A stretch of 64,000 nt of DNA from Anaerolineae bacterium. Lineage in GTDB: Bacteria; Chloroflexota; Anaerolineae; Aggregatilineales; Aggregatilineaceae. The DNA lies in contig JAHDWP010000001.1 in assembly GCA_023382715.1 (NCBI GenBank), positions 339,471-403,470 of the forward strand, in the 5' to 3' direction. The notes under the pieces are model-generated. The model was not told where the DNA came from. It did no database searches and saw nothing but the letters and a program-made list of their open reading frames with translations. Made by a program: the position numbers and the translations under genes. How positions within the stretch are numbered: the stretch's first letter is position 1; each line of letters begins with the position of its first letter. Positions 34,215 to 43,555 of the stretch are shown here, piece by piece.

Positions 34215-34976
34215 ATGGCACGGGGACACTGGCTGAGCACTCTGTTGACTGCCGTGTATCTGTGGGTGGCAGCGCCTTCGATCGTAGAGGCCCAGTCACC
34301 TGATCAGATACTGAGCACGATCACCTTTCCGGCGGACGGTGCGCAGTTATTCGGGTTCGTCAACATCCTGGGCAGCGCCGCCCACCCGGTGGGATTCGCC
34401 CGCTATACGCTCGAATACGACGATCTGAGCGATCCCAATATCTTGTGGCTGGCTGTGCAGCCGCCTGTGCAGCAGCAGGTGCGTGACGGCGTGCTGGGCA
34501 CCTGGGACACCAGCCTTGTGCCCGACGGTTTCTACCGGCTGCGGCTGCGCGTGTTTCTGGATGATGAGCGCACCGGCGAGTACCTTGTCTCGAACCTGCG
34601 CGTCGCCAACAGCCTGCCGACGCCCGTCCCTACCCTGCCGGTGATCAACATGGCGCCGGTCAGCCCGGTGCTCTCGCCCGGCCCGTCGCCCACGTCGCTC
34701 ATTTTCCAGCCGCCAGGCAGCGAAGGGCCGGGTGAGCAGCCAGGTTTTGTGCAGCCGCCGGCATCCATTCCGCCGGGCGGCATCGGCTCGCCGGAAGAAG
34801 AGCGGACGGTTGCACGGGTCAACACTCGGCGCATCACCAATGCCTTCTGTGCGGGCATCTACCTGGTCGCTGTGGGATTCGCGCTGATGCTCGGCTACCT
34901 CTTGCTGCGCCGCCGCGCCCGCATCTCCCAGGCGGCGGACTGGCAGCCGCCGCATCGCTGGCGAGACGATACGTAA
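34215..34976 (+). CDS. Secreted, membrane-anchored protein of unknown function
   Basis: A 253-residue protein. It has an N-terminal signal peptide (cleavage probably after IVEA near residue 27), an extracellular domain of about 120 residues (STITFPADGAQLFGFVNILG; DGFYRLRLRVFLDD) that looks like a beta-sandwich, a Pro-rich stalk, and one C-terminal membrane segment followed by a basic stretch. I do not recognise a named family. The ATG at 34215 opens the signal peptide; longer frames upstream run into the promoter. pth follows after 57 bp, so the two may be co-transcribed. Confidence 0.7.
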   Translation: MARGHWLSTLLTAVYLWVAAPSIVEAQSPDQILSTITFPADGAQLFGFVNILGSAAHPVGFARYTLEYDDLSDPNILWLAVQPPVQQQVRDGVLGTWDTSLVPDGFYRLRLRVFLDDERTGEYLVSNLRVANSLPTPVPTLPVINMAPVSPVLSPGPSPTSLIFQPPGSEGPGEQPGFVQPPASIPPGGIGSPEEERTVARVNTRRITNAFCAGIYLVAVGFALMLGYLLLRRRARISQAADWQPPHRWRDDT

Positions 34977-35033
34977 CCCGTGCCAGGGGCGATCAACATA
35001 CGGCGTTTCTTGAAGTCAGGGCGGGTGTCTGGC

Positions 35034-35684
35034 ATGTTTCTCGTCGTGGGACTGGGCAATCCGGGCCGGGAGTACACGAACACCCGGCACAACATCGGCT
35101 TTCGCTGCGTGGATGCGCTGGCGGCGCGCCACAGCCTCGCCTTCGAGGACAAGAAGAAGTCGAAGTCGAAAATCGCGCTGGGCAGCATCCAGGGCCAGCG
35201 CGTGCTGCTGGCCAAGCCGCAGACATACATGAACCTCAGCGGGGGGGCTGTGCAAGGTCTGGCGGCGTTCTACCAGATCGCGCCCCTCCAGATCATGGTT
35301 ATCTTCGACGACCTCGACTTGCCTGTCGGCACGCTGCGCATCCGCCCGCAGGGTGGCTCCGGCGGGCACAAAGGCGTCACCGATATCATCCAACGGCTGG
35401 GCACGCAGGGCTTCCCGCGCATTCGCGTCGGCATTGGCCGCCCGGACTCGCCGATGGACCCCGCCAGCTATGTCCTGCGACCCTTCGCGGGGGCGGACGA
35501 AGCAGCCATCGCGGGGGCCGTCGAGCGCGTGATCCTGGCCGTTGAGACCTGGCTGACCGGCGACATTGACCTGGCGATGAATCGCTACAACGGCTCGCCG
35601 GAAGAGATCGCCCAGCGCACCGCCCGGCCAACTGCGCCCGCCGTGCCTGCATCACCGGCTGATAAAACAGATCATGACTCCTGA
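35034..35684 (+). CDS. pth: Peptidyl-tRNA hydrolase
   Basis: A 216-residue enzyme that releases stalled peptidyl-tRNAs. The start FLVVGLGNPGREYTNTRHNIG contains the catalytic His19. MVIFDDLDLP carries the conserved Asp near residue 92, and GGSGGHKG is present. About 30 C-terminal residues are Ala/Pro-rich and extra to the core. The ATG at 35034 is set by the family start; the in-frame start at 34980 adds residues not in the family. It overlaps mfd by 11 bp, implying coupling. Confidence 0.96.
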   Translation: MFLVVGLGNPGREYTNTRHNIGFRCVDALAARHSLAFEDKKKSKSKIALGSIQGQRVLLAKPQTYMNLSGGAVQGLAAFYQIAPLQIMVIFDDLDLPVGTLRIRPQGGSGGHKGVTDIIQRLGTQGFPRIRVGIGRPDSPMDPASYVLRPFAGADEAAIAGAVERVILAVETWLTGDIDLAMNRYNGSPEEIAQRTARPTAPAVPASPADKTDHDS

Positions 35685-38600
35685 CCTGCCGGGCCAGCCC
35701 ACTCGTGAGCGCGGCGCGCTGAGCCTGGCCGGCCTGCTCACCGGCCTGCGCCAGACCCACGTCTACCAGGCGGTGCTCACCGGGCTGCGCGCTGGACAGC
35801 CCCTGCCCGATCAGCACTTGCTGCGCGCGGCGCGGCCCTTCGTCGTCGCGGGCCTGGCCCAGGACGTGCAGTGTCCAACCGTGATCCTCACCGGGCGCGT
35901 TGACCGCGCTCACGACCTGGCCGAGCAGCTCCCCGTCTGGTCGCCCGGCCAGCCCGTCCTGCGCTTCGCCGAACCCTCGTCGCTCTTCTACGAGCGCGCC
36001 CCCTGGACGGCGCGCACCATCCAGGCTCGCCTGCAGACGCTGGCCGCCCTGGCCCGGCCCATCGGACAGCGCAGCGACGAAGGTCCGCCGCCGATCATCA
36101 TCACCTCCGCCCACGCCCTGCTGCAAAAGACTCTGCCGGTCCGCGAGTTCCTCACCGGGACCCGTGTCCTGCGCGTAGGCGCGCAGAGCCAGCCGGAAGC
36201 CCTGCTGCGCACCTGGCTTCAGTCCGGCTACACGCCCGCCAACGTCGTGGTCGAGCCGGGCACGTTCAGTCGTCGGGGCGGGATCGTAGACGTCTTTCCC
36301 ATGTCGGCGGCGCTGCCCGTGCGCATCGAGTTCTTCGGCGACGAGATCGAGAGTCTGCGTACCTTCATCCCGCAAACGCAGCGCTCTGCCGAGAGCATCG
36401 CCCAGGTGACGATCATCCCGGCCCGCGAAGCCCTGCCTCGCCACGCACCCCGCGTCGCCGAGCAGTTGGCGGCCTGGTTCGCCGCCCAGCCCGAAGCGAG
36501 CGCCGATGCCGCCTCGGCCCGCCCGGACCGTGAACTGCTGGCCGATGGCGCCGTCTTCCCGCACCTCGAGTTCTACGCGCCCTTTCTCTACAGCCAGCCG
36601 GCCAGCCTCTTCGACTACCTCCCCGACGACGCCCTGATCGTTGTGGACGACTGGGGCGAGCTGGAAGACAGCGTGAGCGATCTGGAAGAGCAGGCCGTCG
36701 CCACGCGCGATGACCGCGAGCGCGCCGGGCAGCTTCCCCGAGGCTGCCCGCTGCCGTACCTCACCTGGGCCGCGATCCAGGACGAGCTGTCCACCCGCCA
36801 GGTGCTCCATCTTGGCGCGCCCACCGAAGCGTTGCCCGGCGACTCGCCGGCCCTCGGCGACTGCTTCGCGCCCGGCCAGCGTTATGGCGGCCAACTGCGC
36901 AGCGTGCTGGACGACATCGCCCGCGCGCTGGATCAGGGTGAGCAGATCATTGTCGTGACACAACAGGCGCAGCGCGTCGCCGAGCTGTGGGGCGAGCGTC
37001 ACGACTACGCCCCGCCCCGGAGTCACATCGCCGCTGCGGACTCGTCCGTGCCGCTGGCCTTCGTTGAGGGCACGCTCGCCGAGGGCTGGACTCTGGCGGG
37101 CGCAGAACGACGACTGCTGCTGCTCAGCGACGCCGAGATCTTCGGCTGGCGCCGTCCAGAGCCACGTCGCCGCAGGCAGGCGCGCGCCCTGCCGCCCGAA
37201 GCCAACTTCGCCGATCTCGCTGTGGGCGATTACGTCGTGCACGTCGAGCACGGCATCGGGCGCTTCGCCGGCCTGCAGAAACGGGTGATGGATGCGAGCG
37301 AGCGCGAGTACCTGGTGCTCGAATACGCGGGCAGCGATCTTCTCTACGTGCCCATCCACCAGGCCGACCGCATCGCGCGCTACGTCGGCGCGGACGACCG
37401 CCCGCCCGCGCTCAGCCGCCTGGGTACGCAGGAGTGGCACCGCACCAAAGAGGGCACGCGCCGCGCTGTCGAGGAAGTGGCGCGCGAGCTGCTCGAACTC
37501 TACGCGGCCCGATCGCAGGTGCAGGGGCACGTCTTCAGCCCGGACACGCCCTGGCAGCACGAACTGGAAGCCTCGTTCCCTTACGTGGAGACGGACGATC
37601 AACTGCGCGCGCTCTCCGCAGTCAAGGCGGACATGGAGCGCCCGCAGCCCATGGATCGCCTGATCTGCGGCGATGTGGGATATGGCAAGACGGAAGTCGC
37701 GCTCAGGGCAGCCTTCAAAGCGGTGATGGACGGCAAGCAGGTGGCCCTGCTGGTGCCGACGACGGTGCTCGCCCAGCAGCACCTCACCACGTTCTCGCGC
37801 CGCCTGCTGCCCTTCCCGGTCAACGTGGAAATGCTCTCGCGCTTTCGCAGCCCCGCCGAACAGCGCCAGATTCTCTACGCGCTGGCCCAGGGCCAGGTAG
37901 ACATCCTCATCGGGACGCACCGGCTGCTCCAGCCGGATGTGGGCTTCAAAGACCTGGGGCTGCTGATCATTGACGAGGAACAGCGCTTCGGCGTCACCCA
38001 CAAGGAGCACCTCAAGAGCCTGCGCACCGAAGTGGACGTGCTGACGCTCACCGCCACGCCTATCCCGCGCACGCTGTATATGAGCCTGGCCGGCATCCGC
38101 GACATCAGCATGATCCAGACCCCGCCGGAGGAGCGGCTGCCCATCGTCACGCACGTGGGGAGTTATAACCCCAAGCTCGTGCGCCAGGCCATCCTGCGCG
38201 AGATGGATCGCGCAGGGCAGGTTTTCTTCGTCCACAACCGCGTCCAGACCATTGACACCATCGCCGCCCGCCTGCGCGATCTGGTGCCGGAGGCCGAGAT
38301 CGCCGTCGGGCACGGCCAGATGGACGAGCAGCGCCTGGAAGTGGTCATGAACGCCTTCGCGCGTGGCGATTTCGACGTGCTGGTGTCCACGTCCATCATC
38401 GAGAGCGGCCTGGACATCCCCAACGCCAACACGCTGATCGTGGATCGCGCCGACTGGTTCGGCCTGGCCCAGCTTTACCAGCTACGCGGGCGCGTCGGGC
38501 GCGGCGCGCATCAGGCTTATGCCTACTTCTTCCACCCGCGCACCAGCCGCCTGACGCCCGAAGCCCGCGCGCGCCTGGAGACGATCAGCGAGCAGACCGA

Positions 38601-39228
38601 GCTGGGCGCGGGCATGTCCATCGCCATGCGCGACCTGGAGATACGCGGCGCGGGCGATCTGCTGGGCACGCGGCAGAGCGGCCACATCGCTGCTGTGGGA
38701 TTCCACCTCTATACTCAGCTGCTGGCCCAGGCCGTGCGCCATCTGCGGGGCGAAAGCCCCCCGCCCCAACTGCCCATCGCCACGTCCACCGTGACCATTG
38801 ACCTGCCTGTCCCCGCTTATATCCCCACGACGTTTGTGGACGATCCTGCCTTGCGCATCCAGCTTTACCGGCGCATGGCTGAGATTGACCGGCTGCGCGC
38901 TGTTGATGAGATGCGCGACGAGCTGGCTGATCGCTTCGGCCTGCTGCCCCGCGCCGTCAATGGCTTGCTGTTCCAGATACAGATCAAGCTGCTCGCCCAG
39001 CAAGCCGACGCGACGGCCATCTCCAGCGAGAACGGTCAGCTTGGGATTCGCCTGCCCTATCTGGCGACGGTTGACCGCGCTGCCCTGCAAGAGAGCCTCG
39101 GCGCCGATACGCGCGTCAGCCGCGTGGCCGTGTGGCTCCCCTGCGAAACGCAGGAAGAGAGTGTCTGGCAGGCGCGGCTGGTGCAAATTCTGGAGCGCCT
39201 GGCCGAGTTCGTCCGGCAACCCGCGTGA
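35674..39228 (+). CDS. mfd: Transcription-repair coupling factor
   Basis: An 1184-residue ATP-dependent translocase that removes stalled RNA polymerase and recruits UvrA. The N-terminal third is UvrB-like. The RNA polymerase interaction domain shows [18 protein letters not shown] near residue 520. The translocase core has Walker [12 protein letters not shown] near residue 665 and DEEQ near residue 767. The TRG and C-terminal domains follow, giving the normal length of about 1150. It overlaps the end of pth by 11 bp. A motif-rich spacer follows before the convergent degV. Confidence 0.96.
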   Translation: MTPDLPGQPTRERGALSLAGLLTGLRQTHVYQAVLTGLRAGQPLPDQHLLRAARPFVVAGLAQDVQCPTVILTGRVDRAHDLAEQLPVWSPGQPVLRFAEPSSLFYERAPWTARTIQARLQTLAALARPIGQRSDEGPPPIIITSAHALLQKTLPVREFLTGTRVLRVGAQSQPEALLRTWLQSGYTPANVVVEPGTFSRRGGIVDVFPMSAALPVRIEFFGDEIESLRTFIPQTQRSAESIAQVTIIPAREALPRHAPRVAEQLAAWFAAQPEASADAASARPDRELLADGAVFPHLEFYAPFLYSQPASLFDYLPDDALIVVDDWGELEDSVSDLEEQAVATRDDRERAGQLPRGCPLPYLTWAAIQDELSTRQVLHLGAPTEALPGDSPALGDCFAPGQRYGGQLRSVLDDIARALDQGEQIIVVTQQAQRVAELWGERHDYAPPRSHIAAADSSVPLAFVEGTLAEGWTLAGAERRLLLLSDAEIFGWRRPEPRRRRQARALPPEANFADLAVGDYVVHVEHGIGRFAGLQKRVMDASEREYLVLEYAGSDLLYVPIHQADRIARYVGADDRPPALSRLGTQEWHRTKEGTRRAVEEVARELLELYAARSQVQGHVFSPDTPWQHELEASFPYVETDDQLRALSAVKADMERPQPMDRLICGDVGYGKTEVALRAAFKAVMDGKQVALLVPTTVLAQQHLTTFSRRLLPFPVNVEMLSRFRSPAEQRQILYALAQGQVDILIGTHRLLQPDVGFKDLGLLIIDEEQRFGVTHKEHLKSLRTEVDVLTLTATPIPRTLYMSLAGIRDISMIQTPPEERLPIVTHVGSYNPKLVRQAILREMDRAGQVFFVHNRVQTIDTIAARLRDLVPEAEIAVGHGQMDEQRLEVVMNAFARGDFDVLVSTSIIESGLDIPNANTLIVDRADWFGLAQLYQLRGRVGRGAHQAYAYFFHPRTSRLTPEARARLETISEQTELGAGMSIAMRDLEIRGAGDLLGTRQSGHIAAVGFHLYTQLLAQAVRHLRGESPPPQLPIATSTVTIDLPVPAYIPTTFVDDPALRIQLYRRMAEIDRLRAVDEMRDELADRFGLLPRAVNGLLFQIQIKLLAQQADATAISSENGQLGIRLPYLATVDRAALQESLGADTRVSRVAVWLPCETQEESVWQARLVQILERLAEFVRQPA

Positions 39229-39491
39229 AATCCCACATATCCCACGCCGCGGAGGGCGCTAACCCACATCCTGTGGGATAACCGCGTCCGCTACGCCAGA
39301 GTGCACGGGGCAATTGCGCGCCGCGCTCACTATCCCACATGGCGTGGGATACCCGCGCGCTGCCACTGCAATTCGCGCGCGGCAAACAGAATCCCACATA
39401 TCCCACGAAACGTGGGATATGTATTTGGGATAATGTGGGATAGGTGGGATACGGTGTGGGTAATGCTGGATATGTGGGAAAACGTGTGGGA
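39229..39491. repeat. GTGGGAT/ATCCCAC motif array between mfd and degV
   Basis: This 263-bp spacer between convergent genes contains about eleven copies of GTGGGAT or its complement ATCCCAC, often paired as ATCCCACATATCCCAC or as short palindromes such as the one around 39339-39350. The same ATCCCACATATCCCAC unit recurs at 47531-47546. Many alternative hairpins are possible; no classical U-tract terminator is seen. Confidence 0.7.
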
Positions 39492-40346
39492 TTACGCCGA
39501 CCATTCCACGTTGATGCCCAGCGCCCCAGGCCCCACATGCACGCCCAACACAGCCGTCGCATACGAGATATAGGCTTCGCCGGGGTTGTAGCGCGCCACA
39601 GCCGCATCGCGCAACGCCCGCGCCTCGTCTTCCACGCCGCCGTGAATGATGCTCAGCCGCGCCATCTGCTTCCCGCCCGCGACCTGTCCGATATGCGTCA
39701 GGATGTATTCGGTGGCCCGCTTGCGCGTGCGCACCTTGTCCACCGGTTGAACGACCCCGTCGCGCAGCTCAAGCACGGGCTTGATATTCAGCGCCGTCCC
39801 CAGCAGCCGGCTCGCTCCACCGATTCTGCCGCCCTTGTGCAGATAGTCGAGGCTTTCCACGATGAACAGCAGGTGCGTGCGCGTTGCCGTTTCCCGCAGC
39901 GCCTCCGCGACAGCCTCCGCGCCCTGCCCGGCGTCGCGCGCTCGCGCCGCCGCCAGCATCGCGAAGCCGAGCGCCCAGGATGTCTGCCGGGTGTCCACTA
40001 CGTGCACCGGAAAATCCACCATCTCGCGCGCCTGCATCGCGGAGGCATAGGTGCCGCTGATACTGCTGGAGATCACGCCACAGACCACCTCCTCGGCGTT
40101 CTCCGTCTCGCGCGCCCGGCGATACAGGTCAGCGAAGTCCTGCGGTGAGACCTGCGAAGTCTTGGGCAGCTCGCGCGCCACGGCCAGCCGGCTAAACAAC
40201 TCCGCCTCGGTGATATCCACCCCATCGCGGTAGCTCTCCTCGCCCCACAGGACATAGAGGGGAGCCATATAGATATGATGCTGAGCCGCAAGATCGTGGG
40301 GGAGATTGCACGTGCTATCTGTTACAAGAGCGACTGGCGAACTCAT
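39492..40346 (-). CDS. DegV-family fatty-acid-binding protein
   Basis: A 284-residue protein of the DegV/FakB fold. The conserved DST segment (VALVTDSTCNLP), TSQVSP and SSSISGTY match lipid-binding residues, and GRIGG is present. FakB proteins present fatty acids to the kinase FakA; no FakA-like gene is in the window, so the role is inferred from family only. The ATG at 40346 has AGGAGG upstream. It starts 34 bp after the TolB-like lipoprotein gene on the same strand and is probably co-transcribed. Confidence 0.92.
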   Translation of the reverse strand: MSSPVALVTDSTCNLPHDLAAQHHIYMAPLYVLWGEESYRDGVDITEAELFSRLAVARELPKTSQVSPQDFADLYRRARETENAEEVVCGVISSSISGTYASAMQAREMVDFPVHVVDTRQTSWALGFAMLAAARARDAGQGAEAVAEALRETATRTHLLFIVESLDYLHKGGRIGGASRLLGTALNIKPVLELRDGVVQPVDKVRTRKRATEYILTHIGQVAGGKQMARLSIIHGGVEDEARALRDAAVARYNPGEAYISYATAVLGVHVGPGALGINVEWSA

Positions 40347-40380
40347 GGGCCTTACTCCTCCTTGTGGGTATCCATTCCTG

Positions 40381-41961
40381 CTAACCGCTGACAGCTTTCC
40401 CCACCCAGCCCAGCAACCGGATTTCGCCCCTCAGACGACTGGTGAGGTTGCGCGAGTTGTACCCGCTGGGATTGGCAATGAACAGGTCCAGCCGGCCGTC
40501 TGCCGCCCCTGCGCGCGTCTGGAATCCCGCATAGGCGAGCCATAGCCCATCCGGTGAATAGCGCGGGTCGCACGCGCCGGGCGTGGTCGCCGCCGTGACG
40601 AGTTCCAGGGTGCTGCGGGCCACGACCAGCCCATACGGGCACTGCCCGTTGCGCCCGCCGAAGGCTACCCACTCGCCGCCCGGCGACCAGGCCGCCGCAA
40701 AGCCAAAACGTGGGAAGAGGAACCGGTCTGTGCTGCCGATCAGCCCCCCGTTGGCATCGCGCATCACTATCAACGGCGGATCGGCCACTTCATGGTAGAT
40801 CACCTGCTGTCCGCCCGGCGCCCAGGCCGCGCCGAGGTTCAACACTCCCGCCGCGTCCGACACTTTGCGCACCGTCCCCGCCCGCACGTTAGTGATCCAG
40901 ATCGCAGATTCGGCGGAGAATGGGTCGGACAGCCCGGTTGTGAACGTCACTTGCAGGTTGCTCACCCAGACCGGCGGGCCGTCCACGATCATCTCGGTCA
41001 CTTGCTGCACGCTGCCGGTTTCCAGATTAAGCACAAACAGGTTGCCGCCGGTCGGCGGGGCCGCATCCAGCGCAGAGCACGATCCCGGCTCGTCGGGCAC
41101 CCAGGTCGGGCACTGCGAGCGATCCGAGACGAACGCCAGCATACGGCCATCGGGCGACCAGGCGGGCCACAGATCGTACGCACCATGCTGAGTGACATTC
41201 GTGAAATTCGATCCGTCCGCCGAGATCGTGAAGATGTCAACATCATAAGCGGTGGGCAGGGCCAGGGCCAGTTGTGTTCCGTCTGGCGACCACACCGGCT
41301 GGTGGTTGGGGATGCCGCGCGGGGCCAGCGATGGGATATTGACCAGGCGCAGGCTGATCCCCAGGGTGAGATCCAGCAGGTACAGCCCGCCTGCCCGCGT
41401 GCCATCGGCCAGCAAGGTCGGTTCCACGAAATACACCAGCTTGCTACCATCGGGTGCCCAATAGACACGATCATCCGTCGTTACCGGCAGATCGAGCACT
41501 TCAATAAGCTGGCCGCTCGACGGATTCACCAGAAACAGCGTCTCCACTTCGGTATCGGGCACTGGCGTATCCGGGTTCGAGGTGCCGCCCGTGCGCTCGT
41601 TCAGGCTCACCACCGCAAAATACGGACGATCCAGCCCACCCCGCACTTCCGACGGAATATCCACCGGCGTCCACTGGTCATAGGCCAGGCCCGCCGCCGC
41701 ATACGGCGTGGCGGTGGGCGTGAGCGGCGCCGTTGGCGGGGGCGTGGCTGAGGGTCGCGGAGTCGCCGAAGGCCGAGCGGTTGCCGTGTGCGTCGCCTCT
41801 GGTGTCGGCGTCAGCGTGACCGTCGCGGTCGCCGCCGGCGTGACGGTGAGCGTCGGCGGCGGCGGCAGCGTAGGCGTCTCCGTCGGCGACTGCATTTCAA
41901 AGTTGCAGCCGGTCAGGATGAGCGCGCATCCGGCCAGCGTCAGTATTCCGAGTCGTATCAC
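40381..41961 (-). CDS. TolB-type beta-propeller lipoprotein
   Basis: A 526-residue surface lipoprotein. The signal peptide ends in the lipobox LTGC (mature Cys near residue 19). A Thr/Pro-rich stalk of about 65 residues follows. The rest carries at least six WD40-like/TolB repeats, recognisable as VYWAPDGSKLVY, PVWSPDGTQLALA, PAWSPDGRMLAFVSD, AAWAPGGQQVIYHE, AAWSPGGEWVAFGG and PRYSPDGLWLAYAG. The ligand is unknown. The start is GTG at 41961 with only a weak ribosome site. degV follows after 34 bp. Confidence 0.88.
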   Translation of the reverse strand: MIRLGILTLAGCALILTGCNFEMQSPTETPTLPPPPTLTVTPAATATVTLTPTPEATHTATARPSATPRPSATPPPTAPLTPTATPYAAAGLAYDQWTPVDIPSEVRGGLDRPYFAVVSLNERTGGTSNPDTPVPDTEVETLFLVNPSSGQLIEVLDLPVTTDDRVYWAPDGSKLVYFVEPTLLADGTRAGGLYLLDLTLGISLRLVNIPSLAPRGIPNHQPVWSPDGTQLALALPTAYDVDIFTISADGSNFTNVTQHGAYDLWPAWSPDGRMLAFVSDRSQCPTWVPDEPGSCSALDAAPPTGGNLFVLNLETGSVQQVTEMIVDGPPVWVSNLQVTFTTGLSDPFSAESAIWITNVRAGTVRKVSDAAGVLNLGAAWAPGGQQVIYHEVADPPLIVMRDANGGLIGSTDRFLFPRFGFAAAWSPGGEWVAFGGRNGQCPYGLVVARSTLELVTAATTPGACDPRYSPDGLWLAYAGFQTRAGAADGRLDLFIANPSGYNSRNLTSRLRGEIRLLGWVGKAVSG

Positions 41962-42070
41962 GTGAACAAACCCACTCTCATTTCACCAGCCAGGCAAGCG
42001 CTGTGCGCTGCGCAGCACTCACCGCGCAACAGGTGTGATCCTAACCGAACTCTGCTCGTGATACATAGTC

Positions 42071-43555
42071 TCATTTGGGCAGCGGGGCCTGCGTTTTTTT
42101 GAGCACATAGTAGGAGCCGCGCTTCTCGCCCATTTTGATCAGGATGCCTCGGCTCACCAGGTCGGCAAAGTCGCGCCGGATCGTCTCTGAGTGGACTTCC
42201 GGGCAAAGCTCCTGCAGGTCCTTATTGGTGATGCGCGCGTTCCGGCGGTTGATCAGGAAGTCGAGCGCAAGCTCCTGGCGGCGGTTGATAGGCTCGCCGC
42301 GAAACACACCGCCGAACAGCTCCGGCTCTGCGCTTATCGTCTCGGCGACAGGTTTGTTGGTCAGCATCACGCGAAAACCGCCGGCTGTCTCCGCAAACCG
42401 GGGATCAGGAAGGTTCATTTCGCGCATGAGGGCGATTACGCGGTCCACGCCATAGCCCAGCCGCTCGATGAAGCCCAAGTCAGACAACACCTGGACTATC
42501 GCCGAGTTGCGCGAGAAGCGCTCGTCCACGATGTTGTCAACAGTGACCGGCCCCGGCAGTCCTCCTGGGCTGGTGATCTCCAGCCGGTCGGAAAACAGAT
42601 ACAGGCGGATGCCATCCCCCTGGATGCTGTAATCGCGGTGGGCCACAGCGTTGACCACCAGCTCGCGCACAGCCTTCAGCGGGTATTCCGTCTGCTCGCT
42701 GCGCGCCATGCGGTCGCCAAGCTGGACTCCTTTGCGCAGGTTGTCCACCAGGAACGTCTCTGCACGCTGTATCTGCTGCGGGAGCGTCCCGCCGATGTCC
42801 TGCCGTGTGAAGACATCGCCCATCTCGCCACCAGCGAAGCGCGCCGCCGTGATGTCCGCGCCGCGCAAGAACTGCTGTGGATCGCGGCCAAAGAGCAGAA
42901 TGCCCGCATTGGTCGGCACCAGGATGTCATCCCGCCGGGTCAGGCAGCCGCGCTTGAGCAGCACCTGTTCCGGCGAAGCGCCACCTATGCCGCTCAGCCC
43001 CATCGCGTAAGCCTCTACCTGCTCCCAGTCCAGGTCAGTCCGGCGCGCATTACGAGCAGGCTCCGCCTCGAAAGTCACATCCCCCCGCTCCAGCATCAGC
43101 CGGCGCAGGTCAGCGGGAGTCATGGCAGTGTTCGCCGTTCCCACGCGCTGCAAGAAACGCCCCGCCAGCGCGTAGACATAGGGCATCCCGCGCGGCACCT
43201 GGACCACCACCATCGGCGATCCGTGCGTCTGAATCAGTTGCGGCATGGGGATGATCAGCGGCGGCTCGATGGACAGCGCCGCCTCCAGCACGCAGTTGAT
43301 GGCATTCTCGGCGTCATCCACGCCCACAGGCCGATCAGAGCGCGGCGCGACGCCCAGCAACAGCGTGCCCCCGCGCGCGTTGGCCATCGCCACCAGCATA
43401 GCGGCGATATCGCTCACCGGCGCACGACCAGGCAGCCAGTCCACCGTCTCGCTCCGTCCAGCGGCCAGCAAGTCCAGAATCCCCTGCTGCGTGAATCTCT
43501 CCTGCGCCTCGAAGAAGCGTGCCTTATGCATCACCGGGTTGCTGTTAGACTGCAT
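42071..43555 (-). CDS. AlbA_2 / HATPase_c_4 domain protein (RecG-like helicase-related regulator)
   Basis: A 494-residue protein. Residues about 25-140 form the AlbA_2 (Schlafen-like AAA-4) domain, with ETVDWLPGR and [13 protein letters not shown]. Residues about 230-380 form the HATPase_c_4 domain, with [15 protein letters not shown] and [11 protein letters not shown]. The C-terminal 90 residues look like a winged helix ([22 protein letters not shown]). Such proteins are often annotated as RecG-related transcriptional regulators; the role is not established. The start at 43555 overlaps the end of lon by 11 bp and has AGGGGGCG upstream, so it is translationally linked to lon. Confidence 0.85.
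   Translation of the reverse strand: MQSNSNPVMHKARFFEAQERFTQQGILDLLAAGRSETVDWLPGRAPVSDIAAMLVAMANARGGTLLLGVAPRSDRPVGVDDAENAINCVLEAALSIEPPLIIPMPQLIQTHGSPMVVVQVPRGMPYVYALAGRFLQRVGTANTAMTPADLRRLMLERGDVTFEAEPARNARRTDLDWEQVEAYAMGLSGIGGASPEQVLLKRGCLTRRDDILVPTNAGILLFGRDPQQFLRGADITAARFAGGEMGDVFTRQDIGGTLPQQIQRAETFLVDNLRKGVQLGDRMARSEQTEYPLKAVRELVVNAVAHRDYSIQGDGIRLYLFSDRLEITSPGGLPGPVTVDNIVDERFSRNSAIVQVLSDLGFIERLGYGVDRVIALMREMNLPDPRFAETAGGFRVMLTNKPVAETISAEPELFGGVFRGEPINRRQELALDFLINRRNARITNKDLQELCPEVHSETIRRDFADLVSRGILIKMGEKRGSYYVLKKTQAPLPK

Noticed and set aside
35386-38313. A 975-codon open frame antisense to mfd
   Set aside because: It lies wholly within a well-supported mfd gene; GC-rich codon bias keeps antisense frames open. 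The peptide has no recognisable domain.
39229-39491. CRISPR array
   Set aside because: The short GTGGGAT repeats are irregularly spaced, occur in both orientations and have no unique spacers of constant length.
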